Source of the DNA: Bacterioplanoides sp965219715
Lineage (GTDB): Bacteria; Pseudomonadota; Gammaproteobacteria; Pseudomonadales; Oceanobacteraceae
Reading direction: 5' to 3'
Length of the DNA stretch: 64,000 nucleotides
Assembly: GCF_965219715.1 (NCBI RefSeq)
Contig: NZ_OZ244785.1
Coordinates: 1,550,001 to 1,614,000, forward strand
The position numbers and the translations under genes were made by a program. Of the stretch, positions 8,956 through 16,970 are shown one piece after another (position 1 is the first letter of the stretch; each line of letters begins with the position of its first letter). The notes under the pieces were generated by a model. That model made no database searches. It saw nothing but the letters and a program-made list of their open reading frames with translations, and was not told where the DNA came from.

Positions 8956-9820
8956 CAGACACCTCACGTTGTTCGCCACGAATCAGGAAGGTGTTTTCAT
9001 CCAGGCCGCTGTCTTTTGTTTCCGGGAATAAATCGCTGGCTCCGCTGCCAGCGCTGCTTACACCGCTATCGTTAGGGTTACGCAGGCTGATGGATAATGA
9101 GCCGCCATTTGCAGCCATTTGTAATGCCAGAGGTACACGCACCGCTTGTTGTGGTGTTGCTTCAAACGTAACAACGGCATCGCGATCACGACGACGCTTA
9201 TTGTTATTTAACTGATCGGCTTCGTAGTTCTGACTGGAAAAACGGTTAATCGCCAGCACCCGCAAACCGGATGCTGCAACCGCACTGCGCCAGGTACGGA
9301 AATCACGTTTACTCGGCACCGAATCACTGGAAGCACGCACCTGCTGCGCCTGGGTAGTAATAATCAGATCAACCACATCGCCGGGAGAAACCAGGCCGGA
9401 ACTTAAATAAGCCAGCTTGATATTCACCGATACCGCTCGCATGCCCGGTCGTACGGTTAATGCCAGAAAACCACTGTCGTCCGGTGATACCAACAGGCGT
9501 TTATCCAGAGCATCGTCGTTATTTAGTGGCTGACGCAATGCACTGCCAACTAACTGCTGCTCGATTTCCTGTTGCTGTTGTTCCGACTGGGCCAGCCACC
9601 AGTGAGCGTGTTGCTCCTGCTGCTGTTGCTCGTCTTCTGTCAGCGTTCGCCAATACAGCGCATCAGAGCTGATTAACTGGCCATCCTGATAGGCCTGATT
9701 AATCACCAGTATTTTTTCATCCTCTGCAACGGACGTGCCTTTGTCGGAAGAATTTAAACTGAGCAATACCCCACTCAGTGCCAGCGCAATACCGGCATAT
9801 AGCAGCCAGGAAGACTTCAT
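8945..9820 (-). CDS. cpaB: CpaB/RcpC Flp pilus assembly protein
   Basis: A 291-residue protein with one N-terminal TM helix (residues about 5-22) and a periplasmic SAF/RcpC-type region. The core pattern LALTVRPGMRAVSVNIKLAY...GLVSPGDVVDLIITTQ spans about residues 118-165. A Gln/Glu-rich helical stretch (about 60-90) precedes it. CpaB/RcpC proteins are periplasmic partners of the secretin, with a domain related to SAF-like pilus chaperones and proposed peptidoglycan contact. It is the first gene after flp, separated by 102 bases with no clear hairpin, so read-through from the flp promoter is plausible. Confidence 0.93.
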   Translation of the reverse strand: MKSSWLLYAGIALALSGVLLSLNSSDKGTSVAEDEKILVINQAYQDGQLISSDALYWRTLTEDEQQQQEQHAHWWLAQSEQQQQEIEQQLVGSALRQPLNNDDALDKRLLVSPDDSGFLALTVRPGMRAVSVNIKLAYLSSGLVSPGDVVDLIITTQAQQVRASSDSVPSKRDFRTWRSAVAASGLRVLAINRFSSQNYEADQLNNNKRRRDRDAVVTFEATPQQAVRVPLALQMAANGGSLSISLRNPNDSGVSSAGSGASDLFPETKDSGLDENTFLIRGEQREVSGGL

Positions 9821-9922
9821 ATCGCGATCATACCCGCAAAAATCAATATAAAAGGTGTCGTTACAAAAGAGACAGCATCAAACCTGTACTGACAGATTTT
9901 CCGTACCAGATAAAGATTTGAT

Positions 9923-10114
9923 TTATTCACTGCCTTCAGTGATGGTTTCTTTCACTTTTTCAAACGACGTGTTTAGTGCATCCTGCAATGGGCCGCCCGG
10001 TCCCACAGCCACAAATAATGTGCCCGCCAGTGCAGCTGCCAGAATGGCATATTCAACGGCGGTAACACCGAGTTGCTTTTTTACACTTTTTATTGAGACT
10101 GATTTTTTCATCAT
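9923..10114 (-). CDS. flp: Flp major pilin
   Basis: A 63-residue type IVb prepilin. The basic leader MMKKSVSIKSVKKQLG is followed by the cleavage region G|VTAVEYAILAAALAG, with the Flp Glu-Tyr pair at +5/+6, and a hydrophobic stalk helix. The C terminus is short and charged. The TadV peptidase that would cleave after the Gly is not in this window. A strong ribosome site (AGGAAAT) sits just before the double ATG. Flp is the major fibre subunit used for adherence and biofilm. It is the first gene of the minus-strand Tad operon. Confidence 0.95.
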   Translation of the reverse strand: MMKKSVSIKSVKKQLGVTAVEYAILAAALAGTLFVAVGPGGPLQDALNTSFEKVKETITEGSE

Positions 10115-10164
10115 TATTTCCTGTTTAATTTATTACTAATTAGCCTGAGTTATAACGACAAACA

Positions 10165-10189
10165 GGCGCATGGCTAAAAGCCATGCGCC
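10165..10189. terminator. Perfect 11-bp hairpin between giant lipoprotein gene and flp
   Basis: GGCGCATGGCT, a 3-base loop (AAA) and AGCCATGCGCC form a perfect GC-rich stem. On the minus strand the following tract is TGTTTGTCGTT, a poor U-run. It may be a weak terminator that separates the upstream giant lipoprotein gene from flp. It could instead protect an mRNA end. Confidence 0.5.
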
Positions 10190-10211
10190 GCGTCCTTATC
10201 GTATTTATTAA

Positions 10212-13200
10212 TTAGTCAGGGCTACCGATATGAATGTATTTTTTATACTGTTCGCCTGTAGCTCCCCATGGATCAGGATCAACATCCTGAGTGGTTCCTG
10301 CTGGTGTAATGATAGTTACCACACTGCGACACCGGAAAGAGCAGCCAGGCTCTTTCGTTTCAGCATTGGTCCAATAGTTTCCATCCGCTATCCGGTCAGA
10401 ATGCAAACCGGATAACAACGGTTCAGCATATAATCCCTGCATTTGAGAAACAGTTGGTAACGCCCAGCTGCCAAGGCCGCAGTATTCATCAAAACCTGGC
10501 TCTCCATGCTCATCTTTATTGGGAATTGCAACATGCGTTGTCCAAATATGACCGGTTTGTGAGTCGCGAATACAATATGTTTCACTAGCTAATGTAACAA
10601 CAGCTCCATCCTTACCAAGGCGCTTAAAGCGAGAGTCACCGCCATCTCCAGAGCCATCTCCAGAGCCATCTCCAGAGCCATCTCCAGAGCCATCTCCAGA
10701 GCCATCTCCAGAGCCATCTCCAGAGCCATCTCCAGAGCCATCTCCAGAGCCATCTCCAGAGCCATCTCCATCTGGCGCCGTGTGGCTTAACAAACGTGCA
10801 AACACTCGGTAATCATTATCAGCAATTGAGAGGTTCATGATACTTTCACCACCAGAAGGCGGGCGATAGCTATAAACCTGTCGCTCAGTCGCTTCATTGT
10901 CAGTCGGACGTGTTGAACTCCAATACCATTGACGTTTCAGACCATCAACACCAGAACTAAAGCCTTTAAAATGATTTTCAAAAACTCGTGTATCGATACT
11001 TTTCGCGATTAAAAAATCATCTGGATTATCATATGTGTTCAGAGATTGAACCTGTTCCAGCGTTGGCAATGCCCAGTTGGACTTACCGCACCAATTATTA
11101 TTATTGGCTTCCGTCACTCGTGCTTCAGCTTGAGCAAAGGTCATTTGATCAACAGATCCAGCACGGCCATCAGCCAGCACTCGCCATACAACCGCATTTG
11201 ATGCAGCCAGATCTTGCTGTGCCGTTACATTCTGAGCGCAACGATACCCTTGGGTATAAGTAGTATTTGCCGGAATATATCGACCTTTATCGTCAAGCTT
11301 GGCAAAGTTTACAGTTCCGGAAACAACAGTCGCCGCGGCCACTGATACGGTGTAGCCATTTGCAAAGGCATTATCAATCGCTGTATTGGTTAACGGTGCC
11401 TGAGTCGTAACCCAGTTTTCTAGTGCAATGATTTGTTGATCCAATGCACTCAACTGATTCTGGTAAGACGTAATCAAATTGCTACCAAATGCACCGTCGA
11501 TCAACTCAGTAACCAAATCGACCAACCCCTGACGACGTGTTTTCAGATCGGCCAGTGTTTTTTGCACATTATAAATTTCAGATAAACCGCTACGCGCTGC
11601 CAGGTACAGAGCTTCTGCCAATGGCGCATCGCTTGGCGTATTTACAACCGCTTGTTGTGCCGTGGCAATATCGCCAGCCTGGGTTGTTGCAGTAGTCAGT
11701 TGCGTACCAGCGGCAGAAGTATCAGTCGCCAGCTGAGTTGCGATCGCAAGTTCATCAAGAACAGCAGATACCTTGGCCTCTAGCGCAGTAATGGTACTAA
11801 CCGCATCAGTCAGGTCGCTGTTTTGTGCTGCTTTATAAGCTGTTAACGCCGCGTTAAATTTAGTCAGCTCAGCATTGAATTCTGCACGTTCAGCATCATT
11901 TACACGGTTATCAGGGTTACTTACCAGTGTATTAACGTCAGCGTTGAACTGAGTTAACAGCGCTTCGAAACGCTCGATATTTGTGTTCAGCGTATTCTTT
12001 CGCTGATTGTTTTCAGCAATGCGCGCTAGCAGAGTCGCTTTAAGAGTAGTCAACGCATTTTCGTCGGCTGCTGCAGTAAATTCAGTTTCGCTCTTAGCCT
12101 TGTGGTTGCGGGCGTTTTCCTGCCAGCCTGGCAATGTGCTTTGTTCCGTAGTGATATCAGTATTGGCTTGTTTTATTTTATTAACGAAGCTCACACCAAC
12201 AACCGGAACACGAGACAATAATACGTAATTAATTGAACTCAGTGTCGAAGCATCAGTGCTAAAGGAGGATAAGCCGATATAACCGGTGCGACGCTTGGTT
12301 TCATCCGAGGATTCACCATTCACAGCGATATCGCGACTCCAGTAGCGACTATTTGAGCCCTTAACCATAAAGTTAAAGTATTTGCCTCTCCCCCAATGAT
12401 TGTAATGCTCACGAAAACCCGAGTCATAGTAGGTGTAACTCGCCAGTGCCTGCATTTCAGCAATAGAAGCAGGCTGCCAATCAGAATAGCCACATAAATC
12501 GGCAGCATTGGTACGGGCAACTTCGCTCTCTAGCGTTTTTGTTGCAGCGTTATCACTACGGAAAGGAATATCTCGACCATCCGACTTCTGCCAGTACATA
12601 CCACCTGAAAATTTATTATCTTTAATACAGACAAAATCAGTTGCTGTAGATAATAAACGCTTGCCATCTGCGTTTAATTTCACAAACTCGGTTTTGGTAA
12701 ATGCAGTCGATTCAGCCACTTCGTTCTGATCACCCGTTACACGCAGCTTTACCGTACCGATAAAATCATCAGACAGCTGAATTGGTTTTGCAGTGGCGTT
12801 TTGCCATGCCTGAGTTTCGCCAGCAACAACCAATGCATACTGGTAATCAGCAGCATTATCGAAGCCAGCAATATTTTTCCAACTCAGCGTATCGTCATCG
12901 TCTTCAACTACCAGATTGGTTGGTGCGGCAACAATAACCACCTGCGTAAACTCAGGGCTTTGCGCAATAGCACCGGCTTCGTTAATACCGGTTACTGCGG
13001 CAACACGTACCTGTACATAACCTGCGGTGCGGTTTTCATCACCGACATTGACAGATTTATCGCTGTCAGTTGCAACACGCCAGTCGGCGCTGCCAATTTT
13101 AATTTCGTAAGCGCTGATACTTTCGTAACCGGAAACAAAGCTCCAGCTAAAGGTATCGGCAGCATCGTCGGACGTGGTTGCCGGCGCTGCGATATCGGTA

Positions 13201-16200
13201 ATTACTTTCGCGAACGCGGTTGGGTTACTGGCGGTTGCACCCGCTTCACGACCGGTTGCGGCTTTGACACGTAACTGCAGAGCACCGGAGGCAATGGCCA
13301 CATCACCCACTTCAATAGGTTTAGCAGAGGCAACTTGCCAGTTACCGTCACCGGTGTGGAATTCATAATCAGCAACATTGGTGTAACCTGCTACATGGGA
13401 CCAGTCCAGCGTATTGGCAACGTCGCTCACCAACAGATTGGTTGGCGCTGCAATATTGCGGATAACCGCTTTAAATGCCTGAGGGCTTTGTGCAACCTGG
13501 CCAGCCAGACGAACGTCAGCAACCGCAGTTACCCGGATTTCAATAGCATTCGCGTCAATATCAAAGTCACCCACCACCAGCGGCTTGGCGCCAATGGTTT
13601 GCCAGTCACTTTGCTGACTGCCCGAGGTAATACGATATTCATAATCGGAGGTGTTGGTGAAACCAGCAACATAACTCCAGTCCAGAGTGTCAGCAGCATC
13701 ATCAAAAACTAACCCTGTTGGTGCAGCAGCGGATACCAGCGCTTTTTTGAATTCGGCACTTTTAGCAATCGCACCTGCTTCACGAATACCGTCAACAGCA
13801 GCAACACGAACCTGAATATAATCCGCGGCCTGATCAACATCACCAACATTGATATTGCGATCTGCATTGGTTGCTACCCGCCAATCAGCCGCGCCCACTT
13901 TAATCTCGTAGTCACTGATATTTGCGTAGCCATTTACCAGCGCCCAGCTGAAGCTGTCAGCATCGTCATCAGACGTTGGCACAGGTGCAGCAATACCGCG
14001 AATCACTTCCGCAAATGCTTCGGTATTCTTGGCAATCTGGCCTGCCAGACGTTCGTTGGCAATCGGTGCAATACGCAGCTCAAAATCACCCACAGCAATA
14101 GCAACATCACCCACCTGAATCGGCTTGGTCGTCACTGGCTGCCAGCGGCCGGAATTAATGCGGTACTGGTAATCCGATACCTTGGAGTAATCGCTGACGA
14201 AGGTCCAGTTCAGGGTATTCACCGCATCGTTAACAACCAGGTTGGTTGGTGCAGGGGCAACAACCAGGGTTTTCTTAAAGGCCGGGCTTTTAGCGATGGC
14301 ACCAGCATTACGAACACCCGCAACGGCTTTAACACGCACTTCGATATAACCCGCATCACGATCTACATCACCAATAGCAATGGTGCGCTGTGCGTCAGTA
14401 GCAACGACCCAGCTGCCATCGTTAATGCGGATTTCATAGTCGGATACGTTGCTGTAACCAGCAACAAAGCTCCAGCTGAAGGTATTGGCAGTGTCATCAC
14501 CACTCACCTGAGGCGCCGCAATATCCGTCACGACAATCGTAAAGGCATCGGCGTTGGTGATTACCGGACTGGCCAGCCACTCACCCGCAACCGCAGCCAC
14601 ACGTAATTCCACACCACCAGCGGCAATGGCCACATCGCCCACCTGAACAGGCTTGGCTGTCGCAGTCATCCACGCGCCGTTACCAATGCGATATTGGTAA
14701 TCGCCAGCGTCGGTGAAGCCATTGGCAAAGGTCCAATCGAAGGTATTGGCCACATCATCAACCACAGGATTGGTTGGTGCCGGAGCTGCAGTGGCATTTT
14801 TCTTAAAGGCTGCACTGGCAGCAATTGCACCCGCTTCGCGCAAACCAGCAATGGCTTTCACGCGAACACGAACGTAACCCGCATCACGCTTTTCATTGCC
14901 GATAGCAATAGAACGATCTGCAGCCGTCGCCGTGCGCCAGGCCGCAGAATCAATGCTGATTTCATAATCGCTGATCTGGCCGTAGCCATTCACCAACTGC
15001 CAGGTAAAGGTGTTAGCTGAGTCATCAGACACTGTCTGTGGTGCTGCCACATTGCGAATTACCGTGTTAAACGCGGCACCGTTACTGGCGCTGGCACCGG
15101 CAATCTGACCGGCGTTGGCTTTAACACGCAGCTGTAACGCACCGGCAGAAATAGCAACGTCACCCACCTGCAATGGCTTGGCATTAACGGTTTGCCATTG
15201 GCCATTACCCGTGTGGTATTCATAGTCAGCAGCACTGGTGAAACCATTCACAAATTGCCAGTCCAGCGTATTAGCAACGTCATCAACAACTAGGTTGGTT
15301 GGTGCAGCGATGTTACGCACAACTGCCTTAAACGCCTGAGGGTTACTTGCAACCTGGCCTGCCAGGTTCTTTGACGCAACCGCTTTAACGCGAATTTCGA
15401 TGGCGTTAACCGCCACATCGAAATCGCCAATTACTAATGGCTTAACGTTAACCGCCTGCCAATCACGCTGCTGGCTACCGGAAGTAATGCGGTATTCATA
15501 ATCGCTGAGATTGCTGTAACCACTGACGTTATCCCAGTCGAGGGTATCCTGAGTATCGTTAACTAGCAGATTCTTCGGCGCTGCGATGTCATCAATAATG
15601 CGGGTTAAAGCCGAGGCGTTTTTCGCAGCCACACCCACCGGGTTATTGTTAACAACACTGGCGCGGACACGTAACTGAACCTGGCCGGTGGCGTACGCCA
15701 GATTTTCCAGCGCAACCGGTTTAGCGCTCACCGCCTGGAAGCTGGCGCCATTATTCACCGAGTATTCGTAATGTTGCGGCTGATCGAAACCGGCAACAAA
15801 CGCCCAATCCAGAGTATTTGCGGCATCATCAATGGTTAGAACCGCAGCGGCCGGGCGAACAACCACCTGAACGTCGTTGTCCAGATCCTGTTGTACATCA
15901 TCAGAAGCAAATGCGGTGGTACTGCTGGCCAGAATCTGGCTCCAGGAAGCACCGGCGTTATCGCTTGCCTGCTTGGCAATCACTTCTTCCCATTTTTGCT
16001 GAATCTCTCGTGCAGCGGCACGAACCGGGGCATCCTTGTTGCTGCTGTTGGCGGCAACATAGTCAACCGAGTAGAAATCATCCTGCAGCGCCCACTTCTC
16101 AGCCAGCTTAGCAGCAACCACGTCAACGGTTTCGCCGCTTTCTTTCGCCAGTGCACCAATCACAGTGGTGAATGGCGTTACTAAGTTGCTGGCGTTATCA

Positions 16201-16613
16201 CCGCTTTTAACGTTAACCGGCAGTAATACGCTCTGCTTGGTTAATGCCTGTTGCGGGTTATCCATATCTACGGTCTGACCCGGCACGATTTGCGCCAGTA
16301 ATTTATCCACTGACTGACCGGCAGGAACCGTCAGTTCAAAACGACCTTCAGCATTGGTGGTTGTGCGGTATTCACCGGCAGCGTCACAAACGAAGTTATC
16401 GTTGTTATCGATACAGACAAAAGCATTGCTCAGATAACCGTCGATGACCTGGCCGCGAACGGCAACCTGATTGACCGGAGTTGGCTGTGTTGGGCCGCCG
16501 TTATCAACGTTAGGCGAGGAGCCGCTGGAGCCCTGGTCACCACTACAAGCGACTAAGCTGGCCACGCTGATCGCGAGGGCGATCTTACGCGGCAGGAACG
16601 CGTGATTCTTCAT
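10212..16613 (-). CDS. Giant repeat lipoprotein with DUF1566/Lcl-like modules
   Basis: 2133 residues from the ATG at 16611-16613, chosen for GGAAG six bases upstream and because it yields a lipoprotein signal (lipobox LVAC, Cys about 23). In order: a Ser/Gly linker; a regulatory-like beta domain (GYLSNAFVCIDNNDNFVCD); a helical part with VTPFTTVIGALAKE; twelve beta repeats of about 85-92 residues (pattern LDW.FV.G....DYEYR...W); a DUF1566/Lcl-like module; about 270 residues of predicted coiled coil; a second DUF1566-like module (WCGKSNWALPTLEQVQSL); a DGSG-repeat linker; and a third module (YCGLGSWALPTVSQMQGL). Probably outer-membrane anchored and surface exposed. Adhesion is inference. Its place next to flp is suggestive, but the gene is separated from flp by a hairpin. 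Confidence 0.8.
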   Translation of the reverse strand: MKNHAFLPRKIALAISVASLVACSGDQGSSGSSPNVDNGGPTQPTPVNQVAVRGQVIDGYLSNAFVCIDNNDNFVCDAAGEYRTTTNAEGRFELTVPAGQSVDKLLAQIVPGQTVDMDNPQQALTKQSVLLPVNVKSGDNASNLVTPFTTVIGALAKESGETVDVVAAKLAEKWALQDDFYSVDYVAANSSNKDAPVRAAAREIQQKWEEVIAKQASDNAGASWSQILASSTTAFASDDVQQDLDNDVQVVVRPAAAVLTIDDAANTLDWAFVAGFDQPQHYEYSVNNGASFQAVSAKPVALENLAYATGQVQLRVRASVVNNNPVGVAAKNASALTRIIDDIAAPKNLLVNDTQDTLDWDNVSGYSNLSDYEYRITSGSQQRDWQAVNVKPLVIGDFDVAVNAIEIRVKAVASKNLAGQVASNPQAFKAVVRNIAAPTNLVVDDVANTLDWQFVNGFTSAADYEYHTGNGQWQTVNAKPLQVGDVAISAGALQLRVKANAGQIAGASASNGAAFNTVIRNVAAPQTVSDDSANTFTWQLVNGYGQISDYEISIDSAAWRTATAADRSIAIGNEKRDAGYVRVRVKAIAGLREAGAIAASAAFKKNATAAPAPTNPVVDDVANTFDWTFANGFTDAGDYQYRIGNGAWMTATAKPVQVGDVAIAAGGVELRVAAVAGEWLASPVITNADAFTIVVTDIAAPQVSGDDTANTFSWSFVAGYSNVSDYEIRINDGSWVVATDAQRTIAIGDVDRDAGYIEVRVKAVAGVRNAGAIAKSPAFKKTLVVAPAPTNLVVNDAVNTLNWTFVSDYSKVSDYQYRINSGRWQPVTTKPIQVGDVAIAVGDFELRIAPIANERLAGQIAKNTEAFAEVIRGIAAPVPTSDDDADSFSWALVNGYANISDYEIKVGAADWRVATNADRNINVGDVDQAADYIQVRVAAVDGIREAGAIAKSAEFKKALVSAAAPTGLVFDDAADTLDWSYVAGFTNTSDYEYRITSGSQQSDWQTIGAKPLVVGDFDIDANAIEIRVTAVADVRLAGQVAQSPQAFKAVIRNIAAPTNLLVSDVANTLDWSHVAGYTNVADYEFHTGDGNWQVASAKPIEVGDVAIASGALQLRVKAATGREAGATASNPTAFAKVITDIAAPATTSDDAADTFSWSFVSGYESISAYEIKIGSADWRVATDSDKSVNVGDENRTAGYVQVRVAAVTGINEAGAIAQSPEFTQVVIVAAPTNLVVEDDDDTLSWKNIAGFDNAADYQYALVVAGETQAWQNATAKPIQLSDDFIGTVKLRVTGDQNEVAESTAFTKTEFVKLNADGKRLLSTATDFVCIKDNKFSGGMYWQKSDGRDIPFRSDNAATKTLESEVARTNAADLCGYSDWQPASIAEMQALASYTYYDSGFREHYNHWGRGKYFNFMVKGSNSRYWSRDIAVNGESSDETKRRTGYIGLSSFSTDASTLSSINYVLLSRVPVVGVSFVNKIKQANTDITTEQSTLPGWQENARNHKAKSETEFTAAADENALTTLKATLLARIAENNQRKNTLNTNIERFEALLTQFNADVNTLVSNPDNRVNDAERAEFNAELTKFNAALTAYKAAQNSDLTDAVSTITALEAKVSAVLDELAIATQLATDTSAAGTQLTTATTQAGDIATAQQAVVNTPSDAPLAEALYLAARSGLSEIYNVQKTLADLKTRRQGLVDLVTELIDGAFGSNLITSYQNQLSALDQQIIALENWVTTQAPLTNTAIDNAFANGYTVSVAAATVVSGTVNFAKLDDKGRYIPANTTYTQGYRCAQNVTAQQDLAASNAVVWRVLADGRAGSVDQMTFAQAEARVTEANNNNWCGKSNWALPTLEQVQSLNTYDNPDDFLIAKSIDTRVFENHFKGFSSGVDGLKRQWYWSSTRPTDNEATERQVYSYRPPSGGESIMNLSIADNDYRVFARLLSHTAPDGDGSGDGSGDGSGDGSGDGSGDGSGDGSGDGSGDGSGDGSGDGGDSRFKRLGKDGAVVTLASETYCIRDSQTGHIWTTHVAIPNKDEHGEPGFDEYCGLGSWALPTVSQMQGLYAEPLLSGLHSDRIADGNYWTNAETKEPGCSFRCRSVVTIITPAGTTQDVDPDPWGATGEQYKKYIHIGSPD
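10641..10770 (-). repeat. 12-bp tandem repeat coding a (DGSG)n linker
   Basis: About 11 near-perfect copies of a 12-base unit (plus strand GCCATCTCCAGA) inside the giant lipoprotein gene, coding Asp-Gly-Ser-Gly repeats. They lie between the second and third DUF1566-like modules. The unit is a multiple of three, so slippage would change linker length by four residues without breaking the frame. Confidence 0.95.
12690..15860 (-). repeat. Twelve tandem about 90-residue repeats in the giant lipoprotein
   Basis: Twelve diverged copies within the coding region (ends approximate). Each has the pattern AAPTNLVVDD..NTLDW.FV.GF followed by DYEYR..., GDV.I and LRVKA. Two classes alternate. One has W...AKP..VGDVAI. 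The other has DYEI......WR.AT...R.I.IGD...DAGY..VRV. A three-repeat block (about 14795-15590) reappears as a block at about 12930-13735, including the shared SGSQQ insertion in its first repeat, so the array grew by block duplication. Confidence 0.85.
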
Positions 16614-16970
16614 GATGTACTTCCAATTTTCCGGACAAGTCAGGTCGCGCTGATTGTTGTTCTGGCAATGTTCTGAAGGCGTTTTTTTTCGCGCTACATA
16701 CACCTGCGTGTCCACACTTAATATGCTAAGCAACAGTTGTTAATGAGATTCGGGCGCGGATCGTAATCTAAATGACAAACGTTTGCAATTGATAGTTAAT
16801 TCAAACTAACATAGCGGTCAGCTTTTATAACTGATCGTTTATTCAATCCAAAAAACCCAGTAAATCACTAGGTTTTTACGGAAAACGGGCAACCTAAAAT
16901 CCTGTTCAATCCGGTCAGATGAATAACGTGATGTGCAACATTCCTCGGGAAAACCAAAAAAGAAGTAGTC
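16614..16970. other. Intergenic region between divergent lipoprotein genes
   Basis: 357 bases between the start codons of two divergent lipoprotein genes. No gene is seen. It must hold both promoters. AT-rich stretches with TATAAC near 16829-16834 and an imperfect inverted repeat CGGTCAG...CTGATCG around it (about 16816-16838) are the only structure I noticed. No promoter can be assigned with confidence. Confidence 0.4.

Noticed and set aside
10641..10770. CRISPR-like array
   Set aside because: Units are contiguous 12-base repeats with no spacers, in frame in a coding region.
10589..10771. Open frame coding a repeated Met-Ala-Leu-Glu peptide
   Set aside because: It is only another frame of the 12-base repeat inside the giant lipoprotein gene; no ribosome site or independent support.
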